The notes below the pieces were generated by a model that was given only the letters and a program-made list of their open reading frames with translations, was not told the DNA's origin and ran no database searches. The translations under genes and the position numbers were made by a program. From positions 1 through 64,000 of the forward strand of contig SYOX01000319.1 in assembly GCA_005804885.1 (NCBI GenBank): a stretch of 64,000 nt of DNA. The letters are read 5' to 3'. Shown piece after piece: positions 29,044 to 39,065 of the stretch (positions are counted from its first letter, which is position 1; every line of letters begins with the position of its first letter). Source of the stretch: Pseudomonadota bacterium (GTDB lineage: Bacteria; Myxococcota_A; Bradymonadia; Bradymonadales; GCA-2716585).

Positions 29044-29116
29044 TCCAGAGCGTCGATGGGTTTGACTCCCGTCGGCCTGGTCGGCCACGGTCGCTCAAAC
29101 CCATCGGCCCTCTAGC
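29044..29116. repeat. Element of the TCTAGA/GGTTTGA repeat family, copy C (short)
   Basis: The left end TCCAGAGCGTCGATGGGTTTGA and the right end TCAAACCCATCGGCCCTCTAG form an imperfect inverted pair. GGTTTGACTCCCGTCGGCC (29059-29077) is identical to 60624-60642. The right end overlaps the TAG stop of the small minus-strand gene at 29112. Confidence 0.75.
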
Positions 29117-29222
29117 GGGCGGCCTTGGCCTCGAGGAGGCGGCGCCTGAGGCGGGCCTTCTTGCGGTTGCGGCTGCGAATGCTCTTCATCTTCGGCGAGT
29201 TGCGCGCGTCACCACGTCCCAT
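29112..29222 (-). CDS. Small very basic protein, 36 aa
   Basis: Too short for the ORF track. Translation of the minus strand gives MGRGDARNSPKMKSIRS... ending ...LLEAKAAR, with 14 Arg or Lys among 36 residues. A GGAG site sits 8-11 bases before the ATG. The MGRGD start recalls the bacterial 30S THX proteins (MGKGD), while the KM-x-RKKARLRR part recalls AURKAIP1/COX24-like ribosomal small proteins; the match to either is weak. A ribosome-associated role is plausible, not shown. It follows the 83-aa gene by 113 bp on the same strand. Its TAG stop lies within a repeat element. Confidence 0.65.
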   Translation of the reverse strand: MGRGDARNSPKMKSIRSRNRKKARLRRRLLEAKAAR

Positions 29223-29335
29223 TGGGGATCTCCATCATCAGAGTGGGCCTTTGGCCCGTTGGGTTTGGGCTTTGAGCCCTGTCGTTGCGGGGCGTGTGCC
29301 CTGCAGCGGTCGTTGGTTGTTGTCGGCGTCGAGCG

Positions 29336-29587
29336 TCAGTAGCTGGCCATGCGGACGGCGCGCTCGAGGGCGACGAAGTCGTTGTAGGAGTTGTTGCGGA
29401 AGATGACGGTGTCCTCTTCCTCGTCGAGGCCGTTGGCGGCGATCTGGTCCGAGAGCCAGGAGGCCAGGTCCGCGTTGTTGTCCAGCGCGGCGTTCTGCAA
29501 GGGGTCAAGCGGGGCGTCGGTGGCCTTGAAGAGGGCGCCGTAGAGCTTGCCGTAGCGCTGAATTGCGTTGAACTTGAAGGTCGCCAT
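29336..29587 (-). CDS. Small acidic protein of unknown function, 83 aa
   Basis: I do not recognise the family. The start is well supported: AAGGAG seven bases before ATG, and a promoter with perfect TTGACA and a 17-bp spacer (29665-29693). The protein opens with a short aromatic/basic segment (ATFKFNAIQRYGKLYGALFKA) and continues acidic (DNNADLASWLSDQ, LDEEEDTVIF). It has no Cys, no signal peptide and no membrane helix, so it is cytoplasmic and probably a small adaptor or structural protein. It may be co-transcribed with the basic 36-aa gene downstream. Confidence 0.7.
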   Translation of the reverse strand: MATFKFNAIQRYGKLYGALFKATDAPLDPLQNAALDNNADLASWLSDQIAANGLDEEEDTVIFRNNSYNDFVALERAVRMASY

Positions 29588-29664
29588 GCCAACTCTCCTT
29601 ATCTCGTCGAAACTCTGGGATGGCGCGCGGGGTTGGAGTCGATCAGCCCCGCAGCGCGCCAGAC

Positions 29665-29693
29665 AATATGTCGAAGGGTCGAGGGGCTGTCAA
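29665..29693 (-). promoter_or_regulatory. Sigma-70-type promoter for the 83-aa gene
   Basis: On the minus strand: TTGACA, a 17-base spacer, then CATATT. It is 78 bases upstream of the ATG at 29587. The perfect -35 box in GC-rich DNA makes it convincing. The surrounding gap 29588-29963 holds this promoter and the divergent one at 29817. Confidence 0.65.
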
Positions 29694-29816
29694 GGACGCG
29701 GTGGCCGTGGGGTCGAGGTCGGGGAGCGCGGTGGGCAGGTCGAGCGCCGGCGTGGGCGGCCCGAGGGTCAAGGGGAGGTCGAGGGGTCGCGCAGACCGGC
29801 GGCGCGAGGGTGGCGC

Positions 29817-29846
29817 TTGCCTGAGGGCGGCCTTGGGGCATATAGT
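29817..29846 (+). promoter_or_regulatory. Sigma-70-type promoter for the DsbA-like lipoprotein
   Basis: TTGCCT, an 18-base spacer, then TATAGT. It lies about 118 bases before the ATG at 29964 and faces away from the 83-aa gene promoter. Confidence 0.6.
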
Positions 29847-29963
29847 CTGCCCTCGCGCCCGCGGGGGACGCGAGGCTGTGAGCGTGGGTTCAGGGGATCT
29901 CGTCCTGGTCGTCGCGCCTGCGGGGTGATGGTGAGAGTGTTCTCAAAGATTCAGAGTGGAACC

Positions 29964-30926
29964 ATGCATCGAGTTCTGAGGGTCCTGGTCGCCTCGACGA
30001 TCGCCCTGTCGGCGGTCCTGGGTGCGGCGGGTTGCAACAACCACGGCGAGGTCGCGCTGCCGGACGCGCGCAAGGTCGCCGAGCCGGGCGAGGAGGGGTC
30101 GGGCGAGCCGTCCAAGGCGCCCCCTGAGGCCTCGCAGATCTCGGAGGGGCTCTACCCGGAGCTGCCCCTGGGTTTGCTCAGCAACAAGGAGCGCGAGGCG
30201 CTGGTGCGGATCACGAAGGCGCAGCTGTGCCCGTGTCCGAAGTCGTCGGTGTCGATGCACGAGTGCCTGCAGAAGGTCGAGACGCAGTGCGGGCTGGCGA
30301 TGAGCGGCGCGATGACGGTGATGCAGAAGCTCAAGGAGGGCAACAGCGAGCGGGACGCGCTCGGTGCGCTGGGCGCGTACATCGACTCGTCCTACAAGAA
30401 GCACGACTTCGATCTGGAGGGCGTGGCCTACCTGGGCAACCCGAAGGCGCCGGTGGTGATCGTCGAGTTCGCGGACTTCGAGTGCCCTTTTTGCAACATG
30501 GCGCGCTCGATCGTCAAGGAGGTGCTCACGGTGCACGGCGACGACGTGGTCGTCTATTACAAGCACTTCCCGCTCGGGACGCACGAGCACTCCTTCAGCG
30601 CGTCGTGCGCGACGCTGGCGGCGCAGAAGCAGGGCAAGTTCTGGGAGATGTACAACCTGATCTTCGACAACCAGAAGTCGCTCTCGGAGGAGAAGATCCG
30701 GTCGCTGGCCCAGGCTCTGGGCTTGAACATGGATCAGTTCCTCAAGGACTGGAAGGACGCGGCGGTGGCCGAGCGGGTCGAGAAGGAGAAGCAGGAGGGC
30801 GCGGCGGCCAACGTCGACTCGACGCCGACCTTCTTCATCAACGGCCGCAAGTTCCTTGGGGACAAGACGCCCGGCGGGCTGCTGCAGGCGGTGTCCGACG
30901 AGCTCAAGGACGTCCAGAAGAAATAG
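29964..30926 (+). CDS. DsbA-like thioredoxin-fold lipoprotein
   Basis: I start at the ATG at 29964 (320 residues), which gives a signal peptide ending LGAAGC, a lipobox-like site; the tracked ORF begins far upstream at a TTG. A Pro/Glu-rich linker and a helical segment containing CPCPKS precede a DsbA/DsbG thioredoxin fold (~150-315) with the active site FADFECPFCN (CPFC), FPLGTHEHSF, and the cis-Pro loop STPTFFING. It is a periplasmic thiol-disulfide oxidoreductase, anchored if the lipobox is used. That fits a genome making many disulfide-rich exported proteins. The outer-membrane barrel gene follows about 100 bp downstream on the same strand. Confidence 0.88.
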   Translation: MHRVLRVLVASTIALSAVLGAAGCNNHGEVALPDARKVAEPGEEGSGEPSKAPPEASQISEGLYPELPLGLLSNKEREALVRITKAQLCPCPKSSVSMHECLQKVETQCGLAMSGAMTVMQKLKEGNSERDALGALGAYIDSSYKKHDFDLEGVAYLGNPKAPVVIVEFADFECPFCNMARSIVKEVLTVHGDDVVVYYKHFPLGTHEHSFSASCATLAAQKQGKFWEMYNLIFDNQKSLSEEKIRSLAQALGLNMDQFLKDWKDAAVAERVEKEKQEGAAANVDSTPTFFINGRKFLGDKTPGGLLQAVSDELKDVQKK

Positions 30927-31028
30927 TTGATGGCGGCCCGTCATCAGGAGAAGCTCGGGGTCGGCGGCGAACGCCGCCCCGTGACCCAGGCAGGCCCGCA
31001 GGCGGGCCAGGATCCAGGAGCCGAGGTG

Positions 31029-32672
31029 ATGATTGAGCGCGCGATCCAGGGATCGGCGGGGGAGAGGGCGCCCGGGGTGTCCAGGCTGGGGGGTCGCGCG
31101 GCGAGCCCGAGGCCGTGGGGGCAGCCCGCGCTCTCGACCTTGCCGCTGGGGGCCTTGCTGGGGTTGGGGGCCTTGCTGGCCTCCGAGGGGCTGATCGCGC
31201 CGGGCGGCTCGGCGGCGCACGCGGCCGACGTGACGGACGTCCTGGACGCGGCCGACGGCGAAGACCCCTTTGACTTGACGCTGTCGCCGCGCTTTCGACA
31301 GCGGCGCGAGGCGGCGATCATCCGGAGGGAGTACCCCTGCGATCCGAACGCCTCGGCCGAGGCCCAGGCCCGCTTCCCGAGGCTGGACAACCGCTGCGCC
31401 GAGCCCAGCGTCGTCTTCCGCAAGGAGATGGAGTACGAGCGGCAGATCAACACCCTGGACATCGATCTGCGCATCGGGGTCTTCAAGGACGTCGAGCTGC
31501 ACGCGACCTTCCCGATCGTCTTCAGCGACCAGCGCATCCTGCGCTACGCGGACGCGGACGCGGGGCTGGGGGCCGACCCGGTCAGCCCGGAGAACTCCTC
31601 CGTCGATCCCTCGGACGATCGGATCGTGCGGGACATCACCGACAACGGGGCCACCGATCTCAACCGCCAGAGCTTCACGACCTTCCGCTACTTCAGCCTG
31701 GCCGGAGAGGGGAACCTGGGGGTTCAGCGCAAGGGCTTCGGGGACATGACGCTGGGCTTCGCCTGGGCGCCCTTCAACCACGCGCGCGACGAAACCAAGG
31801 CGACCCTCAAGCTGGGCTTCGACTACCTGCTCCCGACGGGGGAGATCGCCCAGGCGGGCAATGAGGGCGTCGGTCGGGGCGTGCACGAGCTCAAGTGGAC
31901 CGTGGCGGCCTCCAAGCGCTTCAAGTACCTGGAGCCCTACTTCTCGGTGAACGCCTCTGTGCCCTTCGTGGCCAGCGAGTCGCTCTTTGAGGACGTCAGC
32001 GTCGGCCAGACCCTCGTCGAGCCCGGCCAGAGGGCCGAGATCAGCTTCGGCTCCGAGTTCATCCTGCACGAGAAGGCCGAGGTCGGCCAGCGCTTCGTCC
32101 TGGATCTCGGCGTCACCTACGGCTACACGGCCGAGGGCCGCGACTACAACCCGCTCTCTGACGCCCTGAACAGCTCCGAGTGCAATGGCCTGACCCCGGA
32201 TCAGATCCGCGAGGCCATCGAGGTCGTGCGCGACCCCAACCAGAACGCCGATCGGACGACGATCAACCGCGCGGCCTGCCGCTGGATCCTCGATCAGCCC
32301 GCCAACTCCGAGGGCGGCCCCGTCTTTGATCCCAACGTCGCCGAGGTGGGCCAGATCCCCTTCTCACACGACGGCATCCTCGACTACGAGGCCTACGCCA
32401 CCTTCGGCGCCCACCTGGGGCTCTCCTTCCAGCCGACCCCCTATGTGCTCTTCGGCGCCCGCCTGGGCGTCGAGCACATCCAGGAGCACTTCATCACCAC
32501 CGCCCGCACCGGCGTGGACTCCGAACTCGACGAGGACATCACCGTCAAGTTCGACGATCCCAACGAGCGCAACCCCCAGCACAACCCCAACGTCGACGCC
32601 GTCGGCAACCGCTTCCGCATCGAGGAGTCGATCAACTTCAACTGGTCCATCAACCTCGCCCTCCAGTTCTGA
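31029..32672 (+). CDS. Outer-membrane beta-barrel protein
   Basis: I start at the ATG at 31029 because AGGAG lies about 9 bases upstream; the tracked ORF adds 34 residues. 547 residues. A signal peptide (LGALLGLGALLASEGLIA...AHAAD) is followed by amphipathic strands such as INTLDIDLRIGVFKDVELHA, VLFGARLGVEHIQEH and a final INFNWSINLALQF with a terminal Phe, the BAM-recognition signature. Acidic loops contain two potential disulfide pairs (YPCDP...NRCAE; SECNG...AACRW). Transporter or channel is possible, but no specific family is recognised. The gap to the DsbA-like gene is 102 bp, so they may share a transcript. Confidence 0.75.
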   Translation: MIERAIQGSAGERAPGVSRLGGRAASPRPWGQPALSTLPLGALLGLGALLASEGLIAPGGSAAHAADVTDVLDAADGEDPFDLTLSPRFRQRREAAIIRREYPCDPNASAEAQARFPRLDNRCAEPSVVFRKEMEYERQINTLDIDLRIGVFKDVELHATFPIVFSDQRILRYADADAGLGADPVSPENSSVDPSDDRIVRDITDNGATDLNRQSFTTFRYFSLAGEGNLGVQRKGFGDMTLGFAWAPFNHARDETKATLKLGFDYLLPTGEIAQAGNEGVGRGVHELKWTVAASKRFKYLEPYFSVNASVPFVASESLFEDVSVGQTLVEPGQRAEISFGSEFILHEKAEVGQRFVLDLGVTYGYTAEGRDYNPLSDALNSSECNGLTPDQIREAIEVVRDPNQNADRTTINRAACRWILDQPANSEGGPVFDPNVAEVGQIPFSHDGILDYEAYATFGAHLGLSFQPTPYVLFGARLGVEHIQEHFITTARTGVDSELDEDITVKFDDPNERNPQHNPNVDAVGNRFRIEESINFNWSINLALQF

Positions 32673-32688
32673 TCCGCCCTCCCTGTGC

Positions 32689-32716
32689 TTGACTTGTCCA
32701 CCCCTCGGCGTAACAC
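32689..32716 (+). promoter_or_regulatory. Possible promoter for the TetR gene
   Basis: TTGACT, a 16-base spacer, TAACAC, about 145 bases before the GTG start at 32860. The -35 is good and the -10 poor. Confidence 0.4.
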
Positions 32717-32859
32717 TGACCTTCAAGTGCGCATCTACATGGCCTTGGAGCTGTCCCAAGGGGTTTTTCAGGGCCCCGCGCTTTTCGCCGATGGTGAGGT
32801 TGATCCTTGGGCATCGATCATCACGGCGAGCAAGGCCTGCCCTGAAGGGAGCGGTCACG

Positions 32860-33666
32860 GTGACGGACATCAAAGAAGAGACCGGTGAGTTTCTGTTGAC
32901 CGGGCAGGGCATCGCCCGGATCGGGGGGCAGACCTACGAGCAGCTTGTCGAGTCGGTCATCCGCGAGGCCATGCAGCGGATGGGGCCGCGGCCGGTCTTG
33001 AGCGCCCAGGGCGCCGATCTGGTCGACGGGCCCTCGGAGTTCGAAGGGCTCTCGATAGGCGCGCTGGATCGGGCCTTCCTGGCCACCCGCGATCTCCTCG
33101 TCGAGGCGGGCCTGGAGGCCGTCACCCTGGGGCGCGTCGTCGAGATCGCCGGGCTCACCCCCGTCGAGGCCCTGATCCTGTGTCGCCACCTGCCGACCCC
33201 CTCGGCGCTGATCGCCGAGGTCTTCGAGCGCCTCAACGCCCCGCTGATGGAGACGCTCTCCAAGGCCGCCGTCGAGCAGGGCTCTGTCCTGGACAACCTC
33301 GAGTCCATCGGCCGGAGCTGGTTCGAGATGGCCTGCCGCGACGTCCCTCTCTACCTGGTCTACATCGACGTGATCCGCATGCGCATCCCCACCGGGAAGG
33401 TCGACCCGACGCTGGTCGAGCTGCTCGTGCGCCAGAACAGCAAGAAGCAGGCGATCTTCTCGGGCCTGCTGGCCGAGGGCCAGATGCGCGGCGAGGTCCG
33501 CGCGGGCAAGGTCGAGGTCATGATGGCGACCCTGATCGGCTGCTTCCACGGCATGCTGCTGATCCTGAGCAACCCCCAGCAGCTCGTCGCCGCGGGCGTC
33601 TACGCCGAGGACGTGATCGAGGAGACGATCTGGGTCATGATCGGCGGCCTGCGGCCCCACCCCTGA
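32860..33666 (+). CDS. TetR/AcrR-family transcriptional regulator
   Basis: I use the GTG at 32860, with GGGAG nine bases upstream; the tracked ORF starts within the previous gene. 268 residues. After an unusual ~60-residue N-terminal extension comes the TetR DNA-binding domain (AFLATRDLLVEAGLEAVTLGRVVEIAGLTP...LIAEVFERL, ~65-115), in which the second helix reads TLGRVVEIAG. The C-terminal helices form the ligand/dimer part. The ligand and targets are unknown. It may regulate the barrel gene upstream. It is convergent with the M42 peptidase. Confidence 0.8.
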   Translation: MTDIKEETGEFLLTGQGIARIGGQTYEQLVESVIREAMQRMGPRPVLSAQGADLVDGPSEFEGLSIGALDRAFLATRDLLVEAGLEAVTLGRVVEIAGLTPVEALILCRHLPTPSALIAEVFERLNAPLMETLSKAAVEQGSVLDNLESIGRSWFEMACRDVPLYLVYIDVIRMRIPTGKVDPTLVELLVRQNSKKQAIFSGLLAEGQMRGEVRAGKVEVMMATLIGCFHGMLLILSNPQQLVAAGVYAEDVIEETIWVMIGGLRPHP

Positions 33667-33728
33667 GGCAGCCCTCCTTCGCATCTGCCCCTCCTTGCCC
33701 GCCGATCCCGCGCTGAGCGGGCCGGTGG

Positions 33729-34759
33729 TTATCGGGTGAGGTAGGCGACGATGAGGTCGACGGCGGCCTTGAGGTCGTCCTTGTGGACGGTCTCGGTGAC
33801 GGTGTGGACGTAGCGGCAGGGGACGGAGAGGGTGATGGCCTTGCAGCCGGCGCGGGCGCGCTGGAGGGCGCCGGCGTCGGTGCCGCCCAGCGGGAGGATC
33901 TCGAGCTGGTAGGGGATGCTCTGTCGCTCGGCGACGTCGATGAAGGCGTCGACGAGGCCCCGGTCGGAGATGGAGAAGCTGTCCATGATCTTGATGGCGA
34001 CGCCGCCGCCGAGGCGGGTGATCTGCTCCTCCTCGGGGATGCCCGGGTGATCGACGGCCAGGGTGACGTCGACGGCGATGCCGATGTCGGGCTCGACGTG
34101 GAAGGCGCCGACGGTGGCGCCGCGCACGCCGATCTCCTCCTGGACGGTGAAGCAGACGCAGACGTCGTGGGCGAGGTCTTCGATCTCGGCCAGGCGCTCC
34201 AGGACGCGGACGCCGGTCCAGCAGGCGATCCTGTTGTCGAGGCACTTGCCGGAGACAAGCTGGCCGAAGTCGACGAAGTCGGCGATGAGGGTGACGGGGT
34301 CGCCGGGCTTGACCTTCGCGCGGACCTCGTCGGCGGGCAGGCCGGTGTCGATGATCAGGTCGATGATCCGGACATTGCGCTTCTTGTCGTCCTCGGTCTG
34401 GATGTGGACGGGGCGGCCGCCGGGGTTGAGGTTGCCGATCAGGTCGCCCGAGCGGGTCTGGATGAGCGCCCTCCGCGCGTAGAGGTTGTGGACGTCGAAG
34501 CCGCCGAGCTGCTGGAGGCGGATGAAGCCCCTGGCGTCGACGCTGCGGACGTAGAAGGCGATCTCGTCCATGTGGCAGGCCAGCATCACGCGGCGGCTGG
34601 CCTCGGTCCTCTTGCGGGCCGCCCGCCACGCGAAGAGGTTGCCCATGGCGTCCTCGGTGACCTCGGTGGCGATGGGCTCGACGTGCTGGCGCAGCAGCGC
34701 GCGGACCCGCTCCTCGCGGCCAGGGGCGCCCGGCGTCTCGCTCAGGGCTTTGAGCAGCT

Positions 34760-34763
<4 letters not shown>
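33729..34763 (-). CDS. M42-family metallo-aminopeptidase
   Basis: I start at the ATG at 34763 (GGAGA site), giving 344 residues; the tracked ORF has 42 spurious residues. M42 peptidases are cytoplasmic, two-metal aminopeptidases that often form tetrahedral dodecamers. Ligand motifs in order: CHMDEIAF (H64, D66), KCLDNRIACW (D), VQEEIGVRGA (EE pair, base and ligand), IAVDVTLAVD (D), GGTDAGALQ, and YVHTVTETVH (last His). The start ATG overlaps the miaB stop as ATGA, so the two are translationally coupled in one operon. Confidence 0.9.
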
Positions 34764-36178
<1,415 letters not shown>

Positions 36179-36275
36179 GGGGTGCTGCTGTGGCCTCTTG
36201 CGGGGGGGCGTCCGATCTGCGCTCCGATCGGGGGGCTCAACCTATAAACATGGCCCCGAGGTGTCAACGCCCGAC

Positions 36276-36561
36276 GCCCTACGCTCCTCGCACCGCCCCC
36301 TGCGGGGACGGGCTCGTCGGGTAGGGCTTGGATGCGCGGGGCGGGCTGCGCCCTGTCGGGCGCAGGCCGGCGGGCGGTCGACAGCGGATCGCCGGGGACG
36401 ATCAGCGCGTCGAAGTGGGCCTGTGGATTGGGGTTTTCACTCCCCTGGTGTCGACTTGGGTCGTGCGGGGGCCTGCGACCGACAGGGCGCAGCCCACACC
36501 GGATTTCCAGCCCCACCCGACGAGCCCGCCCCAACGGGGCGGTGCGAGGAGCGTGGGGCGC
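36276..36561. repeat. ~286-bp non-coding element with ~100-bp terminal inverted repeats, copy 1
   Basis: The ends carry ACGCTCCTCGCACCGCCCC (left) and GGGGCGGTGCGAGGAGCGT (right). The pairing continues inward through GGGCTCGTCGGGT-GGGCTTGG and the GGGCTGCGCCCTGTCGG...GCAGGCC box. The centre (~36400-36460) is unpaired. No ORF in it has coding signs. It fills the gap between miaB and the Cys-rich lipoprotein gene. Confidence 0.85.
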
Positions 36562-36682
36562 TGGCCGACGCCGCGGCGTTTCCCTTGTCGTTGGCTTTGT
36601 TTGCAGATCCGGGCCCTCATCCTCTAGAGTCTCCGGAGACGGTCGAGCGCTTTGTGGAATGTCGATGTGGTGGATGAGAGAC

Positions 36683-38875
36683 ATGAAGAAGTTGTTGAGG
36701 GTTCTTGGGCCGCTGATGCTGGCGATCGCGCCGCTTGTCCTGGGGGGGTGCGCCGTCGGCACCGGGGTCGACGCCGTCTGCGAGGAGGACGCGGACTGCG
36801 CCGACGGCGCCTGCCTCGACGGCGTGTGTGTCGCGGCGACCTTCTGCTCGACGGACTTTGACTGCCCCGTTGGCACCTTCTGCGTCGATCGGGTCTGCCA
36901 GAGCTTCGGCAACAACGAGCCCAACAACGACCCCAACAACGAGCCGAACAACGATCCCAACAACGATCCCAACAACGATCCCAACAACGACCCTGGCGAC
37001 GACTGCGAGGTCGACGGCGACTGTCGGGACGATCAGTATTGCGAGGGAGGGGTCTGCGCGGCTGGCTGCCACACCGACGAGGGCTGCATGGTCGGGCAGG
37101 TCTGCGACGTGGCGCGCCATGTCTGCGAGGCGGCCCGCTGTCAGGGCGACGACGATTGCCCCGAGGGCCGGGTCTGCGACCCTGAGAGTGGGGCCTGCGT
37201 GAGCCCGCCGGTGGTCTGCGGCGATCAGACCTGCGGGGAGGGGCAGTGGTGCGACTACTTCGCCGCCGCGTGCATCTCCGCGCTGCCCGGGCCGCCCTGC
37301 ACCTCGGACGCCGGCTGCGCCGAGGGCCAGGCCTGCGCGCCCTCCAACGACGCCGACGAGGCGCTGGTGACGGTCTGCGTGGATCGGGTCGGCCAGGAGG
37401 AGGCCGGCGCGTCCTGCGAGGACGACGGGGCGTGCGCCTCGGGCCTCTGCCTGCTGGGGGTGTGCTTCGGGGCCTGCGCCGAGGACGGCGACTGCACCCT
37501 GGACGGCGCGCAGTGCCGCACGGTGCCCGTGACGCCGCTGCCCGGACACAGCTTCAGCGTGGCGGCCTGCCTCCAGATCGCGCCCTGCACGCGCGACGCC
37601 GACTGCGTCGAGGGCGAGGTCTGCGGGATCGTCCCGGTGGGCGACGGGCTGCTGGCGATCTGCGTCGAGAGGGCGGGGGACAGCCCGGCCGGCGCGGCCT
37701 GCGCCGAGGACGCCGAGTGCGCCTCGGGGGTCTGCGTCGGCGACACCTACCGGCGCTGCCTGGGGGCCTGCGCCTCGGAGGGCGACTGCGCGCCGGCCAA
37801 CACGGACTGCGCCGAGGAGACCTTCCTGATCGACGACGCCGGCACGCCCGACGATCCCAACGACGACGTGACCTCCACCCATCAGGTCTGCGACTGGTCC
37901 CAGGGCACGGGGGCCGCCTGCGGGCGCGACGGCGCCTGCGTCCAGGAGGTCTGCACGCTGGCGTTCGAGGACGACGTCGTTGGCGGCGCCTGTCGGCCCG
38001 CCTGGGGCGCGGCCGGCCCCGGCGCGCCCTGCGAGGACCACAACGACTGCCGCACCGGCCTGTGCCTCGACGGCGGGGTCTGCTACGGCGCCTGCCTGGC
38101 CGACAACGACTGCACCCAGGGCACGACCTGCGAGGGCGTCACGATCGGCGAGGAGCCCGGCGCCCAGGAGATCCAGATCTGCGTGCCGCCGCCGCCGGCC
38201 TGCGCCTCCGATCTGGACTGCGCCGAGGGCCTCTTCTGCCTGCCCGTCGAGGACCCCAACACCCCCAACCAGATCATTACGGCCTGCGTGCAGGGGCCGG
38301 GGGGGGCAGGTCGGGCGGGCCAGAGCTGCACCGTGGACGCCGACTGCGGCAGCGACTTCTGCCTGAACACCCTCTCGGGCACCCGGGTCTGCTACGGGGT
38401 CTGCGAGGTGGGGTCGAACCGCGGCTGCAATGGCGACACGATCTGCTACCCCAACAGCGTCTTCTTGACCTTCGATCAAGACACCGTGCCGGCCGACGAC
38501 GACCGCTACGACTCGACCTCGGCCTGCCAGCCCGACTTCGGCAGCTTCGGGGCCTGCGCCAACGACTCCGGCTGCCCCTCGGGGGAGATCTGCTACCCGT
38601 CCTCCAACCGCTTCCGCAATGCCTTTGAGCTGCGCTGCTTCGACGCCTTCAACCCTGGAGGCCGCGGCCGAGGTGGCTCCTGCAGCACCGACGCGCAGTG
38701 CGCCTCGGACTTCTGCGTCGACGCGGGCTCAAGCGACTTCTGCTTCACGATCTGCGCGAACTCCGCGGACTGCGACGGCCTGCGCTTTTGCGACCCCGCC
38801 GAGCTGACCGTCAACGATCGCGGCACCCCGAGCGAGCTGGACGACATCACCGACACGGTCAACGTCTGCCAATAG
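36683..38875 (+). CDS. Large Cys-rich lipoprotein with NNDP linker
   Basis: I start at the ATG at 36683 (MKKLLRVLGPLMLAIAPLVLGGC; lipobox LGGC); in-frame ATGs at 36659, 36665 and 36674 are alternatives. 730 residues. After two short Cys modules comes a low-complexity linker of NNEP/NNDP units (~76-103), then more than a dozen disulfide-type modules of the form C-x-DDGDC...G-x-C-x4-G-x-C, rich in Asp and Gly. No enzymatic motif is seen. It is probably an outer-membrane-anchored extracellular protein; binding partner unknown. It is transcribed alone, just after the palindromic element. Confidence 0.8.
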   Translation: MKKLLRVLGPLMLAIAPLVLGGCAVGTGVDAVCEEDADCADGACLDGVCVAATFCSTDFDCPVGTFCVDRVCQSFGNNEPNNDPNNEPNNDPNNDPNNDPNNDPGDDCEVDGDCRDDQYCEGGVCAAGCHTDEGCMVGQVCDVARHVCEAARCQGDDDCPEGRVCDPESGACVSPPVVCGDQTCGEGQWCDYFAAACISALPGPPCTSDAGCAEGQACAPSNDADEALVTVCVDRVGQEEAGASCEDDGACASGLCLLGVCFGACAEDGDCTLDGAQCRTVPVTPLPGHSFSVAACLQIAPCTRDADCVEGEVCGIVPVGDGLLAICVERAGDSPAGAACAEDAECASGVCVGDTYRRCLGACASEGDCAPANTDCAEETFLIDDAGTPDDPNDDVTSTHQVCDWSQGTGAACGRDGACVQEVCTLAFEDDVVGGACRPAWGAAGPGAPCEDHNDCRTGLCLDGGVCYGACLADNDCTQGTTCEGVTIGEEPGAQEIQICVPPPPACASDLDCAEGLFCLPVEDPNTPNQIITACVQGPGGAGRAGQSCTVDADCGSDFCLNTLSGTRVCYGVCEVGSNRGCNGDTICYPNSVFLTFDQDTVPADDDRYDSTSACQPDFGSFGACANDSGCPSGEICYPSSNRFRNAFELRCFDAFNPGGRGRGGSCSTDAQCASDFCVDAGSSDFCFTICANSADCDGLRFCDPAELTVNDRGTPSELDDITDTVNVCQ

Positions 38876-38937
38876 CGTCCGCGCGGGGCTCCGGCCCGGC
38901 TCAACATGCCCGCCGCGACGCGCCTGTGGCTCTGCGC

Positions 38938-38966
38938 TTGATCTTATCGAGCAATGGCACTATGTT
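38938..38966 (+). promoter_or_regulatory. Sigma-70-type promoter for rplC
   Basis: TTGATC, a 17-base spacer, TATGTT, about 100 bases before the rplC ATG. The gene thus appears to have its own promoter. Confidence 0.6.
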
Positions 38967-39065
38967 GCGCGGCGCTTCGGCTCCTCGCCTGCGTTCGCGC
39001 GGCGGGCGACCCGCTCCCTACTTCCGGGTGATGGTCGCAGAGGGCTCACAACAAGGAGGCTCAAC

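Noticed and set aside
26710-29088. 792-codon minus-strand ORF opposite the polyferredoxin gene
   Set aside because: Antisense shadow; the plus strand has complete flavin and Fe-S motifs.
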